From: Eutreptiella sp. 'Long Island Sound 2002'
Lineage: Eukaryota > Euglenozoa > Euglenophyceae > Eutreptiales > Eutreptiaceae
DNA: 64,000 nucleotides
Direction of reading: 5' to 3'
Assembly (NCBI GenBank): GCA_964036045.1
Contig: OZ038384.1
Span: forward strand, 63,833,355 to 63,897,354
Shown: in pieces, positions 37,301-44,368 of the stretch
Position numbering within the stretch: position 1 is the stretch's first letter
Layout: each line of letters opens with the position of its first letter
Notes under the pieces: generated by a model
The model's input: the letters and a program-made list of their open reading frames with translations, nothing else
Databases searched by the model: none
What the model was told of the DNA's origin: nothing
Position numbers and translations under genes: made by a program

Positions 37301-39302
37301 TGTGAGTGAATCCGGAAATGTTGTCCAGAGCGATCTACTCCAGGGCTGTGTTCCTACAAAGGGAGGGTGGGGTCCCACAAATTTGTGTTCAACACGATGG
37401 GCGTTCAAATTTCTTGGCTTCTCCTGCGAATGTGCTGTTCTCTTGCCACAGTTTTTCTGATGTGCGTCGTTGTGTCAGCCCCCCTCGCTGGATTAAGGGC
37501 TCTGCATTGTGCTCGTGCCGGTGGCGTAAACGCTGAAGGGGAGGGTCCCGCACGTGAGCCTGGCCACACCCTTCGCCAAGGTCACATTTGAGCCATTGTC
37601 CATCATCCGACGCTACTTCGGCGACAAGCAGGCCTTCTACGTCTCATACATCTCGCACTACACCGTGTTCCTGCTCTTGGCCGCCATCCCGTGCTTGTGC
37701 TGCGCCTGCGCGCAACTGGCATCCCGAATCGACAACGACGTGATCGTGGCACTGTGCCTTTGGATGGCCATCTGGACCAGCGTCCACGCGGAGATGTGGA
37801 AGCGGAAGGCCACGGAGATTGCGTGGCAGTGGGACCTGACCAATTTCGAAAACGAGGAGAAGCCCCGAGTCGAGTACCGGCGAGACCTCTGGCTCAACAA
37901 ACTCGGCAAGGCCGACACTTACACCGACTGGCTCCCGCAGCTGCTGAAGGTGCTGACCTCCGTGGCCCTCGGGCTGTTCTTCATCGGCCTCTCGGCTGGT
38001 GCCACCGCTTTGTCCCACAACTACCGCTTGTGGTTCGGATGCCTAAAGCCCGCCGCCGGCCTCATGGACGGCTCCTCGCAAGGCCGCCTGTCCCCCGGCA
38101 GCTGCAGCTTCATTCACAGCTCGATCGCCAACCTCTTCAACAGCGGCGTCGTGGTCTCCATCGATTTCGTGTGGGAGTTCGTCGCCGTGTGGCTGGCGAA
38201 GTGGGAGAACCACGAGCTCGACAGCACCCATGAGGACCGCATCCTGTTCAAGATGTTCTGGGTGGTGTTGTGCAACAACCTCATCCCGCTGCTGTACGTC
38301 ATCTTCGTCCTGCAGGACCCCACCCTCCTCTTCTGGCAGGCCTTCCAGACAATGGTCCTCAAGCAGCTCGGCATCCTCTTCAAGGACATCGCACTGCCGT
38401 TCGGCTGGTGGCAGTACAAGAAGCGGCGGTGGGTCAACCCCAGGCCCCCGCCGGACCCTGAGGCGCCCGCCGCCATCGACCCCGAACGCAGCGCCGACCA
38501 GCGGTACGTCCCTGCGGCCTCGCCAGTGTCCTGGCGGTTCTCCGTCACCCTGAAGCGGACCCTGGCGTCCATACTGCCGGTGTCCGCCGACCCCTCCGAC
38601 CCTGCGAGCCCCGCCACCACACAGCCCCTTCCGCAGAAACCCGCGGACATCATCGGCCTGTGCCCCAAACTGGAGGTGCAGGAGAACGTCCTCCGCGTCC
38701 CCCGGGACGAGGTCGTGCTGCAGTACGTTGACATGGTGACGTCGTACATGTTCGTCACGTGCTTCAGCTGCATCTGCCCGCTGGTCCCGCTGGTGGCGCT
38801 CGGTTCGAACCTCCTCCAGATCCACGGCGAACTGTACGTCAACCTCCACGTGGCCCGCCAGACCCTTGTCCCCCCGGCCGGAGGGGTTTTGAAGGCCTGG
38901 GCGCAGTGCACAGAGATCATCGGGTACCTCGCCACCATCATCAACGTCTGCGTTCTGATGTTCACTGCCTCCAACTCCGTTTTGCAGCAGATGTCCTACG
39001 AGAACAAGATTTGGGCATTCGTCATCATTGAGCACGTGCTGCTGCTCCTCAAGTACGTGCTGTCGGTGCTGATCCCGGATCGCCCGTCGTGGGTGGTGCA
39101 GGCGATGCGGCAGTCCGCCTCCAAGCCCAAGGACAGTGCGAAGAAACAAACCGCCACGCCTGCCCCCAACGCCCGCCGGGCGGAACGACGCACCTCCATT
39201 TTCGCGTCGGCAAGCCCATCGACGCTCTTGAGCCCGAATACGGGAAGGAACTCGCTGTTTATTGACCGGAGACTCCCAACGCCTGGGCGGGGACGGGAAT
39301 GA
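10837..39302 (+). CDS. Ankyrin-repeat anoctamin (TMEM16) fusion, five-exon gene with a 21.9 kb intron
   Basis: Proposed exons are 10837-11682, 12142-12462, 13038-13373, 35308-35757 and 37581-39302 (stop TGA), giving about 1,224 residues. All four introns are GT-AG and phase 0 (donors CAG|GTGACT, GAG|GTGCTT, GAG|GTACAG, CAG|GTCCAC; acceptors CTGCAG, TACCAG, CCTCAG, GCCAAG). The main evidence for one gene is that exon 3 ends NYDWILVFEHLVE, which is the opening strand of the anoctamin cytoplasmic domain, and exon 4 resumes at once with VHEITPYAKVAKLLRDADF, the helix expected next. Exon 4 alone has no credible start codon, and the ankyrin exons have no stop near 13373. The predicted product is a membrane lipid scramblase or ion channel with an N-terminal ankyrin platform. 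The initiator could be the ATG at 10837 or 10870. The last acceptor is the least certain boundary. Confidence 0.75.
14310..14500 (+). repeat. A/T-rich ACCTAGTAAAA repeat block 1
   Basis: Repeats of ACCTAGTAAAA and its complement TTTTTACTAGGT occur in both orientations and can fold into hairpins. The start (GTAGTAAAACCTAGAAAAAA) is closely matched at 16846-16915 in the same orientation. Confidence 0.6.
14530..15235 (-). repeat. Satellite family B, minus-oriented array
   Basis: About five units of roughly 150 bp. Read on the minus strand the landmarks are CAAAATCAGAAGTGGCTGCC, CACCCCTGCCTTCTCGGGGG, CCCAAAGGAGGGCGGAAATG, CATTCTCGGGGATCCCCAAC, and AACAAAGGGGAACAAAATC. The sub-blocks recombine, so some units lack the CAACGCCAAGCGCGGGGAG module. 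The opposite-strand copy of the same family is at 19.06-21.08 kb. Long open frames through both arrays are by-products of the repeat. Confidence 0.85.
15280..16300 (+). repeat. Diverged satellite family A units
   Basis: It carries GGACACTAAATTAGCC, TGGGTTGCTCACCCTAAACC, GGTAATCAAGATATACCACT, CCACCACATGGCACCACGGC and a second GGACACTAAATTGGCCATAG, i.e. about two units in the same orientation as the main array. It is more eroded than the units at 21-34 kb. Confidence 0.7.
16310..18284 (-). pseudogene. Cluster of decayed minus-strand ORFs, Cys-rich, probably an old mobile element
   Basis: Successive minus-strand frames have protein-like composition. 18284-17919 contains SIDMDYAPALLAAQVYNLH and VSPTRSLLCLVFDPLS. 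17802-17470 has paired cysteines in PCPKCGVYMC and WHCANSECN that could bind zinc. 17629-17243 contains RPRVVIRGEEFFAPEHYPKY. 16783-16310 contains RCITALDGYAHLNVAQTTPN. The frame changes between segments and there is no single start, so this is either a frameshifted pseudogene or several small exons. I recognise no family. Its position in the giant intron between repeat arrays suggests a transposon remnant. Confidence 0.35.
16846..16918 (+). repeat. A/T-rich ACCTAGTAAAA repeat block 2
   Basis: It begins GTAGTAAAACCTGTGGGAAA, continues with CAAAATTTTTTAAAAGAATT and ends TTTTTACTTGGTAA, parallel to 14319-14375. With block 1 it forms a direct pair about 2.5 kb apart that encloses satellite B, a satellite A fragment and part of the minus-strand ORF cluster. 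Confidence 0.5.
19060..21080 (+). repeat. Satellite family B, plus-oriented array
   Basis: About 13 units of roughly 150 bp, in opposite orientation to 14530-15235. Many units show AAATCAGAAGTGGCTGCCTC, GCCTTCTCGGGGGCCCAAA, GGGCGGAAATGCTACGTCAC, CATTCTCGGGGATCC and CAACGCCAAGCGCGGGGAGC. Higher-order variation comes from presence or absence of the CAAGCGCGGGGAG and AACAAAGGGGAAC modules. It passes into satellite A at about 21.2 kb. Confidence 0.9.
21215..24088 (+). repeat. Satellite family A main array, left part
   Basis: Tandem units of about 600 bp. The ATGTGTTGCTCACCCT landmark recurs at 21771, 22391, 22998 and 23594 (spacings 620, 607, 596). Each unit runs through AACCCAGCTCGGTAATCAAG, GGTCCTAGTCTTGCTTAACG, a palindromic CCGTGGAAGAAAG...CTTCCACGGTCAGGACGATC region, CAAAATGGACCACCG, TTTGATAGCCCAATCGCTAT, the inverted TTTCAGGACGATCGTCC pair, GGACACTAAATCGGCCATAG, GCCGGTTTTGAGCCACGGTG, and a CTTGCTGCTG run. 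The transposon at 24089 interrupts it within a unit. Confidence 0.92.
24089..24126 (+). repeat. Left terminal inverted repeat of the 6.7 kb transposon
   Basis: Begins TGAGGTGCGGCCAGACAGGA and ends in a C run. It pairs with 30770-30807 with four mismatches. Confidence 0.9.
24284..24420 (+). repeat. Subterminal CTGTCTTG/GACAGC cluster 1
   Basis: At least eight copies of CTGTCTTG, CTGTCTACGG or their complements CAAGACAG, arranged partly as inverted pairs around GACAGCCCCCCTGTC. Such subterminal motifs are typically transposase-binding sites in large DNA transposons; that role is inferred here. Confidence 0.7.
24452..26383 (+). pseudogene. Transposon gene block A: Cys-rich protein, frameshifted
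   Basis: The first ATG after cluster 1 is at 24452. The most protein-like path uses one frame for about 24580-24860 (MADVKMLPAFTAKRSPWC, then VVVRPTGEDLEHLFEYAQ), then a different frame from about 24910 to the TAG at 26381, which contains WSYFLAQESIDIIDELRQEV and a zinc-ligand-like CTGCNKK...CTLCQEELVCRSC...CRSC array around 25836-25955. A third frame looks better at about 25450-25560 (GRFIVQFKDGLFLTTGPSS). It is therefore a gene with at least two frameshifts, or with unrecognised introns. The family is unknown. The cysteine array suggests DNA or protein binding. Confidence 0.45.
26590..26795 (+). repeat. CTGTCTTG/GACAGC cluster 2, between gene blocks A and B
   Basis: CGACAGGCATCACGACAGCC, CGACAGACCCCTGTCC, CACGACAGCCCCCCTGTC and TACGACAGTTGCCTGTC are spaced over 200 bp. 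Same motif set as the subterminal clusters, but internal, directly before the next gene block. Confidence 0.65.
26828..27943 (+). pseudogene. Transposon gene block B: coiled-coil protein with in-frame stops
   Basis: It begins MDVTTPVAPRVHCFVPLASN in one frame (to 27214). A second frame then carries TQIKERFLVQAPLNYTWNHS, an acidic SEAQDTGDSDSD stretch, a basic PTKKRKTTRG nuclear-localisation-like patch and a long heptad-rich helix (ALTEAHATELRALKKEHQIA, EALEKAKKKAAEAQVEVSDL) ending in SQSQSQ and TGA at 27941. The helix frame is broken by TAG at 27652, 27682 and 27877. The change of frame near 27200 could be an intron or a frameshift. Function unknown; coiled-coil partners of transposases are a reasonable guess only. 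Confidence 0.45.
28530..28755 (+). repeat. CTGTCTTG/GACAGC cluster 3, between gene blocks B and C
   Basis: GAGACAGGGGTTAGGACCCT, CAAGACAGGTATTAAGACAG, GGCGACAGCCCCGCTGTC, CTGTCTTGAGACAGACCCCT and CTGTCTTGAAC. It precedes the putative transposase block. A G12 run at 28482-28493 lies just upstream. Confidence 0.65.
28820..30435 (+). pseudogene. Transposon gene block C: probable DDE-type transposase, frameshifted
   Basis: It starts MASGSLSDILDTMCSSVAKL (28820). A one-base shift near 29080 moves to KDEISVRNLDKLPRTCRRAT and on to FRIAICVDATPFWKAS, where the aspartate in the VDATP turn looks like the first catalytic residue. The frame stops at 29644. A further stretch (29810 on) leads into VVDGKVLVEQDWFDQ, a TAA at 30091, then VWVHWTCVHYGCFAVEYRNF and SSIPTERRKVEFKMDIRHLF, which resembles the C-terminal helical part of large transposases where an acidic residue precedes a basic helix. 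Family assignment is tentative; position in the element and the D...E layout support a transposase. Confidence 0.5.
30470..30620 (-). repeat. Subterminal CTGTCTTG/GACAGC cluster 4
   Basis: GACAGGGCTGTAGGACAGG, GGGGCTGTCTTAGGACA, GTCAAGACAGAGGGGTGTCG, AACCAAGACAGGGGGGTTGT and GGGGCTGTCGTGAG. The orientation mirrors cluster 1, as expected for paired subterminal sites. Confidence 0.7.
30770..30807 (-). repeat. Right terminal inverted repeat of the 6.7 kb transposon
   Basis: Reverse complement begins TGAGGTGCAGCCAGGCAGGA. The satellite resumes at 30808 with CAAGGACTTTTGG. Confidence 0.9.
30808..34290 (+). repeat. Satellite family A main array, right part
   Basis: The array continues in the same orientation after the transposon, with landmark positions near 30870, 31467, 32036, 32586, 32960, 33380 and 33946. 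Spacings fall from about 600 to 374-566 bp, showing internal deletions toward the right end. The units are more diverged after about 32.4 kb, as expected for array edges. Confidence 0.9.
34291..35307. other. Unique intron sequence before anoctamin exon 4
   Basis: No gene recognised. It contains a C12 run at 35101-35112 and an open frame that runs into exon 4 from upstream but has no conserved content before 35308. The acceptor chosen, GATCCCTCAG, is preceded by a weak pyrimidine tract. Confidence 0.5.
35308..39302 (+). CDS. Anoctamin module (exons 4-5) of the fusion gene
   Basis: Exon 4 carries the cytoplasmic dimerisation domain, ending in the PLHDPRERMQVQKHWLP motif that precedes the membrane region. 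Exon 5 opens EPLSIIRRYFGDKQAFYVSY (consensus PLxxIRxYFGEKxAxYF), then TM segments with HAEMWKRKATEIAWQWDL, KWENHELDSTHEDRILFK (consensus LTxxENxRTxxxyExxLixK), QYVDMVTSYMFVTCFSCICP, EHVLLLLKYVLSVLIPDRPS, and a basic Ser/Thr-rich tail. By motif it resembles the ANO10/Ist2-like branch. Several canonical calcium ligands are altered: the TM7 pair is Q/D (38721-38732) and the TM8 pair Q/E (38817-38831) instead of E/E and E/D. Intron 4 is about 1.8 kb. The exon 5 acceptor (GCCAAG|GTC at 37580) is the weakest; stop codons block the frame upstream of 37530. Confidence 0.93.
35758..37580 (+). other. Intron 4 of the ankyrin-anoctamin gene
   Basis: 1,823 bp, phase 0. No gene inside. A threefold tandem of the decamer AAAGCGTTGC lies at about 36539-36570. 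Open frames here are short and unrelated to known families. Confidence 0.6.
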
Positions 39303-40491
39303 GCCATCCGTCATCGGAGCCGCGGTCGGTTTGCGTGCGACGGGCCCCGCAGTGTGCAGTATGAAGCCGGTGGCCAGTGCGGGTGTTTGTTGCGTTGTTG
39401 CTGTGCGTGGACACTCAACGTTTGACTAGACAAGCTTTTCCAAGCAGTCGACCACTTTCAGCCAACAGCCAAATGCCAAGTGCACCCAACAAAACATTGC
39501 AACATGAAGAGGGCACCGGGAAAACACATTACTTGACAATGACGAGATACATACAACCACAAACAAAGGGCACTGGAGTAGTTGCACAACAGCTCCAAGA
39601 GCATGGAACGCCTAGGGTAGTCCGTTTGCCATGTGTACAGATGCACAAGTCGTGTGCCAAATGGATAAGATGGTGACTCAACAGCGTGCATTTTTGGAGA
39701 TGACTGCGGTGACCTCACTAGGACTTCTCTCGGGTGCTAATCATCCTGCTCCACTGACGAGGGCACGTTTTGCACAGAAAGGGGGAGCAGAGAGGACATG
39801 CGCCACAGAACGGGAGAAACGGAGCGACTGTGGCAGCCCGCCACTGGCGTAAGCATCGAGTCCAGGTCAGCAAAGCAGCCGACCAATACCACGGCATACC
39901 ACCACAAACAAGAGGGAGCGACAGACAACACCCATGCAACACCCGAGAATACGAATTCACTATTCATTGGACGGGCCAAGACACAACACAAAAGACGCGC
40001 ACACCGATCAAGACACAACCGCTACCTATGCACAGATATTGGCGTACAAACCATCTACAGTGCACTGCACAATGGGGGGTCAATCCCACATGTCCACATT
40101 TGCCAGTGCTGCAGGCAGCCCCGATGTTGTACTGAACTTCATATCTGCATTCGTGCTTCCAACCAACTGTGCACCAGCATCACGAAGGTAGTACTGCTTG
40201 TATGCTGCATTGGTAATCACCCACTCCTTGCTCCAGGTGGAGTACCCCCCTTGTGCAAGCACCACCCTTTTGCAAGCACCACTACCCGGTGAAACCATCG
40301 TTTTTGAAACGTCAATTTGATGGTTCCAATGGGCTTCAGTTTGTTTTGTGCGGTGTTGTGCCAGTTTTATTGCCAGAACGTGTACCTTTTTGCTGAAGAA
40401 CCATTCCTATTGTGTGTCCTGCAGTCCCAAGTGTCTTTTCCTCCACCTGGGTAACCTCTGAAGTGCAGGTGGTCCACTGGGGACTTGGCAA

Positions 40492-40740
40492 ATGGTGTTC
40501 TTGTCTGCCCCTCGCCACTTGGCGACAGCTTTGTCGGCATCACATATCATCGCGCTGGTGAAGTGTTGCACCAATGTGTTTGCCAATGATTTTGTTGCCC
40601 CTCAAGCTGCTCCCAAAGTTGCCCCTAAACCTGCACCCAAACGCGCCAGGGCACCTGCCAAATCTGCAGCCAAACCTGCTGCTGAGCATGTGCAATTGTT
40701 CCGCATGCGTTGCAAGCGGGGCTGTCTGAAACCAGACTAG
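40492..40740 (+). CDS. Short Ala/Pro/Lys-rich ORF of unknown function
   Basis: 82 codons ending in TAG. The middle reads VAPQAAPKVAPKPAPKRARA, a histone-H1-tail-like composition, followed by a short cysteine pair (MRCKRGC). It may be a genuine basic exon or a chance frame across a short GCxCCxAAR repeat. No neighbouring exon could be identified. Confidence 0.2.
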   Translation: MVFLSAPRHLATALSASHIIALVKCCTNVFANDFVAPQAAPKVAPKPAPKRARAPAKSAAKPAAEHVQLFRMRCKRGCLKPD

Positions 40741-40814
40741 AACAGGCAAAAAAAAACCCAACCTGTCAACCGTAACGGCCAATTTTTGAAAAAACATGGT
40801 TCCGGACCCTCCCC

Positions 40815-40985
40815 TAACCCATACATCTCCGAAAAGCCCTTTTCAAGGGCTTTCCGAATATACCCCACATACCCCTACCTTTGGGGCACTCAGTGGACAC
40901 AAATGAGGCAACAATGGATCCGACCCCTGAAAACGCTCCGTGTTGGCAGGATCAGTACCGTCCCAGAGAGATATTTGAGGTGCTT
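40815..40985 (+). repeat. Dispersed repeat, copy 1
   Basis: CATACATCTCCGAAAAGC...TTTCCGAATATACCCC and AAACGCTCCGTGTTGGCAGG followed by GTCCCAGAGAGA. The same landmarks recur in the same order at 42000-42180. A partial third relative (CATATTTCCGAAAACACC) is at 46448-46465. Confidence 0.6.
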
Positions 40986-41351
40986 CGCCCATGAGCGTGA
41001 GGGGTTTGGACCCCCGCCTCGCCCCCAGTGCTCTCCAACTGGATTGTGAAGCCAACGCAGGATTACTTGGATTAAATAGAGGGGACGGGTTTCAGAAAGT
41101 GGGGGTTTGCCATCAAGGCTGGGTACGTGGGATGGCGGGCGGGGGGGGGGGGGACTACCCTGCCAAAATTGGCTTTCCTGGGCCACTTGGGGCTAGTGCT
41201 TGGCCTGGGCTGACTCGAGACCGCTACTTGCGCCATCGCCATCGCAAACAGGTGTCAGAACACAGCATCAAGCCCATTGTTGCGTGGGCCTACTATCCCC
41301 CTCCCTTTGTCCAAGCACCGCCAAAAGCACAGAAAATGACGCTTTCACTGA

Positions 41352-41375
41352 GTAGTGGTGCTTGCGCACCACTAC
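41352..41375 (+). repeat. Perfect 10-bp hairpin
   Basis: GTAGTGGTGC, loop TTGC, GCACCACTAC. Related CACCAC/GCTTGC text with GCAAGCACCACTACCCGG lies at 40254-40291, and GCAAGCACCACCTTGTGCAG at 45783-45802, so it belongs to a small dispersed family. Confidence 0.6.
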
Positions 41376-41999
41376 CTAGTGACTACGCGGCACCCCTGAT
41401 CGAAAACCAGTCCAAACTCATGATGTATCCCTCAAACATCAGGGTGTGTCTGGGCACAAATATAAATACACATGCAGCAGCGCAACATTGCAGAACTCTG
41501 GAATCTGTCAAATTGTGTCGCAGTTTGTCATTTCATGGGCTGGTTTGGTGAGAGGGCATTACTCCAACATATGGGCATATGAGGGTCAAGTCATTTGGGT
41601 GGATTTGTTGCATTTGATGTGTAGAAGACATGTGCAACATGGGTCCCCTCAAGACCCCAACATGTTGAAGACTTTGACCAATAACTACCTTGGACACCCG
41701 GGTGATGCCTGGTGCAACTTGCAGCCTCAAGCTCACCAGAGTGCAAGAAATCAAGGATGGCAGAATTTCTCAAACAGGCTGTCAAGTTGGGACATGAGAC
41801 CACAATATTTGGATTCAGCACGTCAAAATGCATCCATTTACCTCCTTTCACTTTGCTCCAACTCCACAATATGTCGGAGCACCCAGGGGAAAACCTGTGA
41901 GTTGGTGTCCTGCACGCGTGAGCGGAGCAGCCTGAGGCCCGAAAACCCTGAAACGCCGAAAATTTCGGCCTCGGTACTCAAAAATATGGTCACCTATCC

Positions 42000-42180
42000 C
42001 CCCCAGCCCATACATTTCTGAAACGGCGTTTTCTCACAGATTTCGAAAAGCATACACATACCCCCCCCCCAAGGTAACGACATTTTGGTGCATTGGACCA
42101 AAAGTTGAGAAAAGTCTGAAAAAATGTGAAAACGCTCCGTGTTGGCAGGAACTGAATGTCCCAGAGAGAGAGAAGAGAGA
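42000..42180 (+). repeat. Dispersed repeat, copy 2
   Basis: Direct-orientation relative of 40815-40985, about 1.2 kb downstream. It ends at the GA microsatellite, which may have expanded from the GTCCCAGAGAGA end of the repeat. Confidence 0.6.
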
Positions 42181-42185
42181 GAGAC

Positions 42186-42231
<46 letters not shown>
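42166..42231 (+). repeat. (GA)n microsatellite
   Basis: About 65 bp of GAGA with a few interruptions. Confidence 0.95.
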
Positions 42232-42235
<4 letters not shown>

Positions 42236-42693
42236 GAGAGCCCTTGTGCTAGTGACTTGTTTCTCTACTGGCCCTTGACAGTCACCTACTGATCCTTCTG
42301 ATCCTGCAACTTCTTTTCTGGTGCCTTGTCATCTGGTAATTGGATCGGTGCTCTGGACTTGCACCTCCCTTCAGCAGTCTGTTTGCGGGGGAATGGAAGC
42401 AAAGTTTTGCGACCTCATCTGCCTGTGCGTCATGGAGGTGGGCTCTCACAACGCTATGCAGTATAAGCATCCGGGTCCTCTCACTCACTCCTTTGACCAT
42501 TTTGGAGTCGCAACTTTCAGCAGCATGGATTTTGGCCTCGACCATCGCTTTTGGTACGAATTGAATGCGGAACGGTTCTGGTGTTGTATTCCATTTTGTG
42601 GTGCTTACGTTTCATTTCCTTTGATGACCTACACTGTACAACAAGATCCTGTGTTGCATTTCTTCTCCATATTGCTGTAAGCCCGTGCATTGA

Positions 42694-42694
<1 letters not shown>

Positions 42695-42727
<33 letters not shown>

Positions 42728-42749
42728 CGATGATGATGATGATGATGAC

Positions 42750-42796
<47 letters not shown>

Positions 42797-42797
42797 G
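42695..42797 (+). repeat. (ATG)n trinucleotide microsatellite
   Basis: About 34 ATG/GAT units with two GAC interruptions. It yields poly-Asp, poly-Met and poly-His/Ile frames on the two strands, none of which I treat as a gene. Confidence 0.95.
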
Positions 42798-44342
42798 GAT
42801 GCTCATGATGATGCTCATGCTGATGATGACGTGTGTATGATGATGAAGACCAGCTGTGTTCCATTTCCATCTTATGCCTTTCTTTTTCTAATTAATCACT
42901 TCGCAGTGCTCTCATCAACACTGCACCTTTGGGGAAGCCACTGCAGCACACAAAGGCAATGCATCCATAACTTTCAATGGTGGTCCAATGAAGTCCAGTG
43001 GTGTTCTTGCACGGTCTCATTGAAGAATCCGTCAGGTACACAATATAATTGTGGTGTGTAGGATGTGCATCTGGATTGCAGGGATGTGCAAGCTTCAAGC
43101 CCAAATCTACGTAGCCCCCCGCCCATTTGCGGTCCAAGCCCAAGCCACCACTGATGCTCCTGTCCGGCCCATAGAGACGGCACGGAGGCTTGCTCCAGCC
43201 CCCTCCTCTTGCATGAGGGCGCTTCAGGGGCTGTGAACGTACTTTACACTTGCAGCCCGCCCGCCCTAGGGTCCGCTGGTCTTGCATTCCCCAGTTCCGG
43301 TCGAAGGGAATTCGCAATCAGCGTTACGATTATTGACTTTGGAAGCACTTGTGCTCCAAATACAAGCTACTTCAGGGCATTCTTGGTCTTGTCGTGGTCC
43401 CATGGGGCCTAAACGTGCCAAACAAAAAAGGCATACAGTTCACGTCTCCGTTTGAAAAGATCGTTCAGATGCCGCGCGTAGCCCTCAAATGGCCCAATTG
43501 GGACTGAGTCACGTTGTAATGCCTGAGACAACTTCACTTTGTGGTTCACACTAGACGAACTTTCCCCCACGAACCCTTTTCCTGCCGTCACCCTCCCCTT
43601 GCCCCCCTCCCATTGAAAGACGCAGCCACACTCCGGCGTCAGACCTGACCCTACCCTTTTTCAAGTCTCACCTAAATCTAACCCTCGTCGCCTGCCCAAA
43701 GTCCGTCCGTCCTCTGCCTTATATCCCTCAATTTTTGCAGAATTGTCCCGCGCACTTTACATTCATGCGTCGTTAACACGTGCATCACTCGCTGGTGCAC
43801 ATGTTCACTACAAATGTGCATGCTTATGCACGCGTCTCCCGGTACCTTCCTCCACCCGCATGACCGTCACTTTTGTGAACCCTATCCACAATGAGAACGG
43901 GGGTCAGGTGGGCCGCATGCTGTTGTGGTTCAGATGTGTCAGGGTCCGGTGAGGGCTGCTTCTACAGTGGATGTAGGGAAGCCTATGAGGGTGCTGACCG
44001 CGCAGTGCAACGTCAGCCCGGCACACACAATATTTGCTCACACTAAAAGTTGCTGAAACGTGCCCAGTGTGCACTGTATGCAAGTTGGGTGATGCAATTG
44101 GTGTATATGGCTAAAACACGCTTTGGGGGCAGTATCTGGGGGGAAGTGGTGATGATGCGTGCACAAAAGTTTCCCATTTCAATGCATTTTCTCCGCGTCC
44201 CTGCCTACCTTCTGAAAGGGTGTACATTGCACCAAAGCGTTGCATCCTCTGACGCGTGCGGTGCAACCCGCGGTGCGTTTCAGTACCCTCTACTGCCCAT
44301 ATGTGCCTCGCAATGGTCGTGTGGAATGCTGGCAGCCATAAC

Positions 44343-44368
44343 ATGTGTGTGTGTGTGTGTGTGTGTGC
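44343..44368 (+). repeat. (TG)n microsatellite
   Basis: Thirteen uninterrupted TG units. Confidence 0.95.

Noticed and set aside
10837-39302. Treating the ankyrin exons and the anoctamin exons as two separate genes
   Set aside because: Exon 3 already contains the first anoctamin strand, the join is in phase, and neither half has a convincing stop or start at the break. I keep one gene but flag that the splice is inferred.
38043-39314. 423-codon open frame on the minus strand
   Set aside because: It is the antisense shadow of the anoctamin exon. High GC at third positions removes stops, and the translation is Arg/Gly/His-rich with no motif.
42517-42870. Poly-His, poly-Ile and poly-Asp open frames
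   Set aside because: They are translations of the ATG microsatellite.
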